Source: Candidatus Bathyarchaeota archaeon (lineage in GTDB: Archaea; Thermoproteota; Bathyarchaeia; TCS64). Taken from it: a DNA stretch of 12,650 bases. Positions 6,056-11,238 of the stretch are shown in pieces. The position numbers were made by a program, and so were the translations under genes. Below the pieces are notes generated by a model, which saw only the letters and a list, made by a program, of their open reading frames with translations, did no database searches and was not told where the DNA came from. Where the stretch lies: NCBI GenBank assembly GCA_030613835.1, contig JAUWLH010000027.1, positions 1 to 12,650 on the forward strand. Direction: 5' to 3'. How positions within the stretch are numbered: position 1 is the stretch's first letter; every line of letters starts with the position of its first letter.

Positions 6056-7746
6056 GCATCGATATTATGAATCTGGAGGTGTTTAAGAACGCTTTCTTCT
6101 CCATCGCTGAGGAGATGGGAGTCGTTCTTATTCGTGCAGCATACTCAACAAATATCAAAGATAGAAGGGACTGCTCAAGCGCGATCTATACTAAGTCGGG
6201 TAATCTCGCAGCTCAAGCAGAACATATTCCATTACATCTCGGTATTATGCCTTCAGCTGTGAAGGCTATCCTCAGGTACTGTGAGAAGGAATCCATAGAA
6301 CTTAATTCCGGAGATGCCTTGCTGTGTAATGATCCATTCATCACTGGGTCACATACTTGGGACTTGATGGTTGTTTCGCCTGTGTTCTTTGAGGGTGAAA
6401 TCGTTGCTATTGTAGGTAATCTAGCTCATCATGCGGACATTGGGGAGCATAAGAGCCATGTGGCCAGTGAGGCGCTCGATGAGGGGATTCGGGTTCCCCC
6501 TGTGAAACTTGTTAAAGGCGGCGTATTGGACAATGAGATCCTTAGTCTTGTGAAGAATAATGTAAGAGTAGAGGAAATTGATCACGATTTGAGGGCTCAA
6601 ATTGGCTCCAATGTGAGAGGCATTATGAGACTTGAGGAGATGGCCACCAAGAAGGGTGTAACGAAATTCGAGAGGTATATGGATGCTCTGATTAATTACA
6701 GTGATAGGAGACTCAGAAATGCAATCTCCCAACTCCCTGAAGGTAAGTCTTCCTTTGAAGACTTCATCGAAGGAGACGGTATCTCAGATGAGCTGGTTAA
6801 AATCAAGGTCACGGTTTCAGTAGAGAATTCCGAAATAACAATGGACTTCACTGGGACAGATATGAAGACGGCGGGACCAATTAACGCGCCTTTACCTGTA
6901 ACTCTTGCATGCGCGGGTTACTCTGTGAAGGCACTTCTTGACCCAGATGTGCCCAGTAATGAAGGCGTATTTCGTCCTTTACATATAATAGCTCCTGAGA
7001 ACTCATTGGTCAACGCCTGTTATCCTGCGGCGGTAGCTTACGCTAATTCGGTGACTTGCATGAGAATCGTCGATGTCATAATGGGTGCTTTCGCAAATAT
7101 TACTCCCGATAAGATCTGTGCAGCTTCAACGGGAACGATGAATGCTTTGAATATTAAAGGAGTTAACCCTTTGACCAACAAGTTCTATGGGTACATTGAG
7201 ACATATGCGGGAGGATGGGGGGCATCAAGAAATATGGATGGTTTAGACGCAACTCACACGCATATGACCAATACAATGAATGCCCCAGTAGAGGCTATCG
7301 AGATTGCTTACCCCCTCCTTGTGCATAAATATGCTATAATTAGGGATAGCGAGGGGGCTGGAAAAAGACGCGGAGGAGTGGGGATCACACGAGAGATTGA
7401 AGCATTAGGACACACAGCCACTCTTGGCGGAAGAGGAGACAGAAGGAAGATCAAACCATGGGGCATGCAAGGAGGAAGCGAAGGAAGAGGATCAAAATAC
7501 TATAAAAAACTGAATAATGGCAGCATGGTAATTCTTCCATCAAAGTTTCAGGGAATCCAGCTAAAACCTGGGGAACGTATTGTAATCGAAACAGCTGGAG
7601 GGGGTGGCTGGGGGCCTCCTGAAGAAAGAGACCCCGAGTGTGTCTTTGAAGATGTAACAAATGGCTTCATCTCAATAAGAAAAGCTCGAGAAGTATACAA
7701 GGTTTCGATCGATGAAAAAACCCATCGTCAAAAATTAGGAGACTAA
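6052..7746 (+). CDS. hyuB: Hydantoinase/oxoprolinase family protein, HyuB-type catalytic subunit
   Basis: A 564-residue HyuB-type subunit, the metal-dependent partner of HyuA in hydantoinases, 5-oxoprolinases and acetone/acetophenone carboxylases. Family signatures run in order: DRRDCSSAIYTKSGNL (37-52), AEHIPLHLG (56-64), LLCNDPFITGSHTWDL (90-105, where the family has NDPY-x-GGTH) and NLAHHADIGEHKS (123-135), whose His/Asp residues belong to the metal-binding region. Later come DFTGTD, the EGAGKRRGGVG segment and the C-terminal AGGGGWGPPEERDP. Its length matches the family. A GGAG about ten bases before ATG gives a ribosome site inside the end of hyuA, and the start overlaps the hyuA stop by four bases (ATGA). 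The stop at 7744-7746 abuts the minus-strand integrase debris, and no T-rich terminator follows at once. Hydantoinase/oxoprolinase-type hydrolysis is more likely than carboxylation, since no gamma subunit is present, but this is inference. Confidence 0.93.
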   Translation: MSIDIMNLEVFKNAFFSIAEEMGVVLIRAAYSTNIKDRRDCSSAIYTKSGNLAAQAEHIPLHLGIMPSAVKAILRYCEKESIELNSGDALLCNDPFITGSHTWDLMVVSPVFFEGEIVAIVGNLAHHADIGEHKSHVASEALDEGIRVPPVKLVKGGVLDNEILSLVKNNVRVEEIDHDLRAQIGSNVRGIMRLEEMATKKGVTKFERYMDALINYSDRRLRNAISQLPEGKSSFEDFIEGDGISDELVKIKVTVSVENSEITMDFTGTDMKTAGPINAPLPVTLACAGYSVKALLDPDVPSNEGVFRPLHIIAPENSLVNACYPAAVAYANSVTCMRIVDVIMGAFANITPDKICAASTGTMNALNIKGVNPLTNKFYGYIETYAGGWGASRNMDGLDATHTHMTNTMNAPVEAIEIAYPLLVHKYAIIRDSEGAGKRRGGVGITREIEALGHTATLGGRGDRRKIKPWGMQGGSEGRGSKYYKKLNNGSMVILPSKFQGIQLKPGERIVIETAGGGGWGPPEERDPECVFEDVTNGFISIRKAREVYKVSIDEKTHRQKLGD

Positions 7747-7859
7747 CTAAAGCAGTTGCGCTCGCATTGGCTAACACATCGGATAGTATTCTCCTTCATC
7801 TCTGATAGTTCCTGGTTAATGTCTTTAATCCACATGTCCAGAGTCTCTGAGTATGTGTA

Positions 7860-8397
7860 GTTTCCCTAATCAATCTCGTAACCATGGTTGTTAGCCTATC
7901 TGACATCTTGAACATTCTTGGATCAGACCCTTTGCTGGTTTGTTGATATAGCAGATTTGTTGGTTTAGGTCAAAGTCTTCAGGAGTTAGTCTCCATGCTT
8001 CAATCGGTCTACATGCTGACTCTTTGAGTAATTGTAAGTATGAAGAGGTCTTTCTACCCTTACCTGATATCAGTTGATCAATCTCTTTCTCTGTCGGAAT
8101 ATAGGGTAGTTTCTTGACTCGTTTAAACTTCTTAGGAACATAGTCAAAACCATTGAACTTACACCAATCCTGAAAAGCATAGAGAATAGAGTTCTTGTGA
8201 CCATTAGTCATCTCAGTATTAACGACATATCGTTCAACTTCTTCATGATCCCAGAGATTGACTTGTTTATTCAATCTCTTGATCGGCTTAAGTTTACTCT
8301 TGATTGTAGTTGGTGCTAGTCTCTTTTCTTCTAAAAGATATTTTTCAAAGGATACCGTAGATGTAAGAAAGGTGCTGGGGATGGGATTTGAACCCAC
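7860..8397 (-). pseudogene. Tyrosine recombinase (archaeal XerC/phage-type integrase) remnant, frameshifted and truncated
   Basis: The frame starts with a GTG inside the tRNA T-arm, so its first nine residues (MGSNPIPST) are tRNA-derived. It continues into an N-terminal SAM-like core-binding domain (FEKYLLEEKRLAPTTIKSKL) and then into the catalytic domain, with the first catalytic arginine in SACRPIEAWRLTPEDFDL. After INKPAKG, near 7928-7931, one base seems lost: the original frame hits a stop at 7891-7893. The neighbouring frame continues the family pattern GSDPRMFKMSDRLTTMV to about 7866 and then loses it. The HxxR and active-site tyrosine regions are missing, so this enzyme is dead. Such genes move elements into tRNA 3' ends; its position marks the tRNA-side junction of an element extending left. 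The N-terminal start is uncertain because of the tRNA overlap. Confidence 0.75.
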
Positions 8398-8479
8398 GCT
8401 CTTTATCCGGCTACGGCACTGGTGCCTTTAACCTCTGGATCATGAGTCCAGCGCATTAGCCAAGCTATGCTACCCCAGC
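8373..8479 (-). tRNA. tRNA-Met (anticodon CAT) with about 32-base insertion (probable intron) after the anticodon arm
   Basis: Read on the minus strand: acceptor GCTGGGG (8479-8473) pairs with CCCCAGC (8380-8374). The D-stem GCAT/ATGC encloses a loop containing GG. The anticodon stem CTGGA/TCCAG holds loop CTCATGA with anticodon CAT. The T-stem GTGGG/CCCAT holds TTCAAAT. The discriminator is A and no CCA is encoded. Between the anticodon stem and the T-stem lie 37 bases (8434-8398) where about five are normal. Inside is a hairpin, GGCA-CCAG-TGCC (8426-8415), flanked by two TAAAG copies. An archaeal non-canonical intron in the variable region is the likeliest reading. Anticodon CAT could also belong to an isoleucine tRNA modified to agmatidine or to initiator Met; the loop and body favour elongator Met or Ile2. 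The integrase remnant abuts its 3' end. Confidence 0.85.
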
Positions 8480-8501
8480 TCTTCTCCATAAAATAATGAA
8501 C

Positions 8502-8512
8502 TATAATTTAAA
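8502..8512 (-). promoter_or_regulatory. TATA box of the tRNA gene
   Basis: The minus strand reads TTTAAATTATA, centred about 28 bases before the tRNA 5' end at 8479. This is the expected archaeal promoter spacing for a start at or just before the mature tRNA. It lies in the 56-base gap after the racemase stop codon. Confidence 0.65.
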
Positions 8513-8535
8513 GTCTGGTGTCATGTGGGAATATT

Positions 8536-9729
8536 TTATTCCACGACCAGCTTGGGCCTTGTCACGGCCATTGGGACGCCGTTCATGGTGTAGACCCGGG
8601 GTGTCAGTATGTTCAACGCATTTCCGAGACTGTATGTCATGATACCAGCCAGGTTCGCGACGCTCAACGCGTCGTTCTCGCCCGTCCTGCTGATGGGTTC
8701 CACGATGTCACCGACCTGGACATCGGTACCTGTGAGGTCCACCAGGAAGTGATTCACTGAAACTGTTCCTAGCACAGGCTTGATCTCAACGCCGACACGA
8801 ACCTTTCCCTTCTGTGTCAAGCCTCTCGGGAAGCCATCATAGTAGCCAACGTGTACGGTTCCAACCTTCATTCTCTTCTGAGCCACAAATCGTCTGCTGT
8901 AAGTGACGGACTCGCCTGCCTCGATCCACTTTACGTGCTCTACCCTGGCCTTCCAGCACAAAGATTGCCTCAGCACGATCCCGTGCCCCTTGTCGGCGTC
9001 CTCAGGATAGAAGCCCATAAGCATCAAGCCAGGCCGTGACGCGTCGAGATATGTGTAATCCTTGTGGAACAGGGCGTTGCTGCTGGCGATGCTCTTTGTG
9101 CCCACCTCGATGCCTTTGTTGTTGGCAGCCACCTCAATGTCAAGCATCCGTTGCACCTGTTTCCTGTCAAGCTCATCGTCCTCGCTCATGGTGCTGAAGA
9201 TGCCCTCTATACGGATGTTCTTGAGCTTTGATACTTCCTCGATGAAGTCATTAGCCTCGTTCCAGCGGACGCCTACTCTGCCGAGCCCAGTATCGATCTT
9301 GATCCAGATGCCAACGGTTTTCCCCAGCTTGCCTGCTGCCTCGTTTAGCCTCCTTGCGGGTTCTGGCTGGTAGATGGTTTGGGTAATATCCTGATCCACA
9401 ACGGTCTTGAACTGGGAGTCGCTGAAGAGGGGGTCTATATTTATGATGCCTACATCCAGACCTGCCTCTCTGAGCTGCAATGCCTCGTGGAGCTTGGCTA
9501 CCAGCACCCGTTTAACGCCCTTGTCCATCATGTAGGCGACCACTGGGACCACTCCGTGGCCATAGGCGTTGGATTTGACGCATGGAACGATCTCCCCGCC
9601 AGTCCTTGCCCTCACCTGATCGATGTTGTGCCCGATGGCGTCCAGGTCTATCTCGAACCATGACTGGAAGCCCTCGGTCATCTGGGTTATCTGGTCAGCT
9701 GTTGGCTGTGAACCAAAATACGCGCTCAT
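8536..9729 (-). CDS. Alanine racemase-family PLP enzyme (fold type III)
   Basis: A 397-residue protein of the alanine racemase family, which interconverts L- and D-alanine (some members use serine or other amino acids) with PLP on a lysine. The PLP motif VPCVKSNAYGHG puts the Schiff-base lysine at residue 52. KIDTGLGRVG lies at 144-153 and ASRPGLMLMG near 230-239. The second catalytic residue fits Tyr277 in SVTYSRRF, followed by GTVHVGYYDGFPR. Where canonical enzymes have GR-(V/I)-CMD, this one reads GTVSVNHFLVDL, losing the usual Met-Asp. ATG 9729 was chosen: the frame is open to 9831, but those extra 34 residues overlap the helicase gene and do not look homologous. A CTTAAATC box sits 26 bases before this ATG, giving a leaderless transcript. 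Racemase genes are uncommon in archaea. D-amino acid breakdown fits the nearby deacylase better than wall synthesis. Confidence 0.85.
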   Translation of the reverse strand: MSAYFGSQPTADQITQMTEGFQSWFEIDLDAIGHNIDQVRARTGGEIVPCVKSNAYGHGVVPVVAYMMDKGVKRVLVAKLHEALQLREAGLDVGIINIDPLFSDSQFKTVVDQDITQTIYQPEPARRLNEAAGKLGKTVGIWIKIDTGLGRVGVRWNEANDFIEEVSKLKNIRIEGIFSTMSEDDELDRKQVQRMLDIEVAANNKGIEVGTKSIASSNALFHKDYTYLDASRPGLMLMGFYPEDADKGHGIVLRQSLCWKARVEHVKWIEAGESVTYSRRFVAQKRMKVGTVHVGYYDGFPRGLTQKGKVRVGVEIKPVLGTVSVNHFLVDLTGTDVQVGDIVEPISRTGENDALSVANLAGIMTYSLGNALNILTPRVYTMNGVPMAVTRPKLVVE

Positions 9730-9751
9730 ACAGGGTATGAGACAGGGCTGG

Positions 9752-9759
9752 GATTTAAG
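9752..9759 (-). promoter_or_regulatory. TATA box of the racemase gene, between the helicase stop and the racemase start
   Basis: The minus strand reads CTTAAATC, centred about 26 bases before ATG 9729. It matches the CTTTAAATCC box of the helicase gene. This spacing predicts transcription starting at the ATG itself and explains the lack of a Shine-Dalgarno. Confidence 0.55.
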
Positions 9760-9760
9760 T

Positions 9761-10882
9761 TTAGAAGAGGAAGGCGGGTGGCGGGCTCCACTTGGTGATG
9801 GGGCTTTTCGTGATAGCCATGATCCGGTCAAGCTCCAGCTCCTGGTCTGGAAGCACGAAGGTGATAGCAGTTCCTAACTTCCCGGCCCTGGCGGTTCTCC
9901 CTATCCTGTGGAAGTACATGTGGGGGTCGTCGGGTATATCATAGTTGATGATGTACGGTACGTCATCGATGTCAAGTCCCCTTGCGGCAACCTCGGTGGC
10001 GATTAGGAGATCGAACTTGAACTCCCTGAAACCATCAAGCACGGACTGTCTCCTCGCCTGACTATAGTTACCGGAGATTGCCTCAGCTGGGATTCGCTCC
10101 CGACTCAAGAAGGATTGGAGCCTATCTACAGTGTACTTTGTCCTGCAGAAGATAAGGCTCCTGTCCACCTTGAAGTAGTTGAGAACCGCTAGGAGGTTCT
10201 CCTGTTTCTCGTGGTGAGCCATTACCATGTAATACTGGGTGATATCGATGTTCCCGATCTCGTCCCTGCTCATGTTCACCTCGACGTAATCGGGAATGAA
10301 ACGAGCGCTGAGCTGCATTGTGCGCTCGTCGAACGTGGCGCTCCAGAGGGTTACCTGGGGCTTTTTTGATAACTGGTTCAGTAGGAACTCGATGTCCTCA
10401 TAGAAGCCCATATCGAACATCCTGTCGGCCTCGTCAAGGGCGACCATCTTGACGTTCCTTAGGTCCAGGTTGCCCCTCTTGATATGGTCGATGAGCCTGC
10501 CGGGTGTGCCAACCACGATGGTTGGGCCCTTCCTGAGTTGGTCGATCTGGGGCCTGATGGAGACGCCGCCGTAGATTGAGATGGCGTACGCGTCCATGTA
10601 TCTTCCGTAAGAATTGATATCATCGGTGATCTGCTGTGCCAGCTCCCTCGTGGGGGCGACAATGAATCCCTCGACGTTCCCTGAGTGGGGGTCAAGCATC
10701 TCAAGCATAGGGACGCCGAAGGCGGCGGTCTTTCCCGTGCCGGTCTTGGCCTGGCCTACCACGTTTTTCCCCTCAAGCATAACGGGGATAGCGTTCTCTT
10801 GTATCGGGAACATGTCGTCGAACCCTAGGTCCTCAAGGGCTTCCAAGATCTCGTCTCGTATTGGCAGTTCTATGAATTTCAT
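9761..10882 (-). CDS. DEAD-box ATP-dependent RNA helicase
   Basis: A 373-residue minimal DEAD-box helicase that unwinds RNA duplexes locally and remodels RNA-protein complexes. Both RecA-like domains are complete. Domain 1 has the Q-motif region FPIQ (25-28), motif I AKTGTGKT (45-52), Ia PTRELAQQ (77-84), GG (105-106), Ib TPGR (126-129), motif II DEAD (150-153) and motif III SAT (181-183). Domain 2 has IFCRTK (244-249), motif V ATEVAARGLDID (295-306) and motif VI HRIGRTARAG (325-334). The tail after motif VI is short, with none of the basic or RGG extensions of larger relatives, and ends in WSPPPAFLF. It starts at ATG 10882 with the usual short lead into the Q motif. The racemase gene follows on the same strand with 31 bases between, but has its own TATA box. 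An inverted repeat between TATA and start suggests control. Confidence 0.95.
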   Translation of the reverse strand: MKFIELPIRDEILEALEDLGFDDMFPIQENAIPVMLEGKNVVGQAKTGTGKTAAFGVPMLEMLDPHSGNVEGFIVAPTRELAQQITDDINSYGRYMDAYAISIYGGVSIRPQIDQLRKGPTIVVGTPGRLIDHIKRGNLDLRNVKMVALDEADRMFDMGFYEDIEFLLNQLSKKPQVTLWSATFDERTMQLSARFIPDYVEVNMSRDEIGNIDITQYYMVMAHHEKQENLLAVLNYFKVDRSLIFCRTKYTVDRLQSFLSRERIPAEAISGNYSQARRQSVLDGFREFKFDLLIATEVAARGLDIDDVPYIINYDIPDDPHMYFHRIGRTARAGKLGTAITFVLPDQELELDRIMAITKSPITKWSPPPAFLF

Positions 10883-10912
10883 GTTGATCGTGTCGCTGAA
10901 TGCTGAATCCTT

Positions 10913-10925
10913 TCACGTTACGTGA
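10913..10925. promoter_or_regulatory. Inverted repeat TCACGT-T-ACGTGA, candidate operator of the helicase gene
   Basis: A perfect six-base inverted repeat with a one-base spacer lies 7 bases downstream of the helicase TATA box, next to the expected transcription start (about 10909). A protein bound here would block RNA polymerase. Its regulator is unknown. Confidence 0.45.
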
Positions 10926-10930
10926 GGGTG

Positions 10931-10940
10931 GATTTAAAGG
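10931..10940 (-). promoter_or_regulatory. TATA box of the DEAD-box helicase gene
   Basis: The minus strand reads CCTTTAAATC, about 53 bases before ATG 10882, predicting a leader of about 27 bases. The core is almost the same as in the racemase and tRNA promoters of this window. Confidence 0.6.
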
Positions 10941-11064
10941 GTATCTATGACAAGAAACCCCCTAACATTGTAACAAAAAACCAATCTGATATCTGCAGGA
11001 CGGGAGTAAATTCAATTAATTGATCAGCCTCGGGTCTTACAACAATAACCTCACGGACTCGGCC

Positions 11065-11196
11065 ATGGGGAGTCATCTACAACAACCCCTCACCAATATT
11101 TCTTTCGAACTTGATAAATTGACACCTCCTGAAATCGTCCACCTCTCACGTCAATACTTCAAATGGAGATTCGAAAAGACCCAGCAACCTACCTAA
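11065..11196 (+). CDS. Possible small protein of 43 residues (unknown; may be a gene fragment)
   Basis: From ATG 11065 the frame reads MGSHLQQPLTNISFELDKL, continues through PPEIVHLSRQYFKW, and stops with TAA at 11194. A TTG at 11020 would give 58 residues. The content is soluble and protein-like, but no family is recognised and no TATA box or ribosome site is well placed. It stops 42 bases before the deacylase start and could be a leader peptide, a decayed gene end or chance. It overlaps nothing else. Confidence 0.2.
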   Translation: MGSHLQQPLTNISFELDKLTPPEIVHLSRQYFKWRFEKTQQPT

Positions 11197-11209
11197 CTCC
11201 TCAATATCT

Positions 11210-11217
11210 CTATAAAC
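11210..11217 (+). promoter_or_regulatory. TATA box of the deacylase gene (leaderless transcript)
   Basis: CTATAAAC is centred 25-26 bases before ATG 11239, the classic archaeal distance to the transcription start. The mRNA therefore probably begins at the start codon. An AACCGGTT palindrome (11224-11231) lies between box and start. Confidence 0.65.
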
Positions 11218-11238
11218 CGAGCAAACCGGTTATTGTTC

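Larger units (their letters stand above)
10883..11238. other. Divergent intergenic region between helicase and deacylase genes
   Basis: These 356 bases carry promoters for both flanking genes. They also hold a candidate operator (10913-10925), a 12-base palindrome TCAATTAATTGA (11012-11023) and a short plus-strand frame (11020-11196) of doubtful reality. No RNA gene is recognised. Confidence 0.5.

Noticed and set aside
3540..8400. The orphan tRNA 3' end (3540) and the tRNA-Met/integrase junction (8373) as the two ends of one island carrying hyuAB
   Set aside because: Attachment repeats must be near-identical and in direct orientation. These lie on opposite strands and differ at several positions in the T-arm and acceptor, so they come from different tRNAs.
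8398..8434. The 37-base stretch as a class II long variable arm (Leu or Ser tRNA)
   Set aside because: It is longer than normal class II arms and the anticodon is CAT, which does not belong to a long-arm tRNA.
9730..9831. N-terminal extension of the racemase up to 9831
   Set aside because: It overlaps the helicase gene, is proline/serine-rich without family similarity, and a promoter box sits before the internal ATG 9729.
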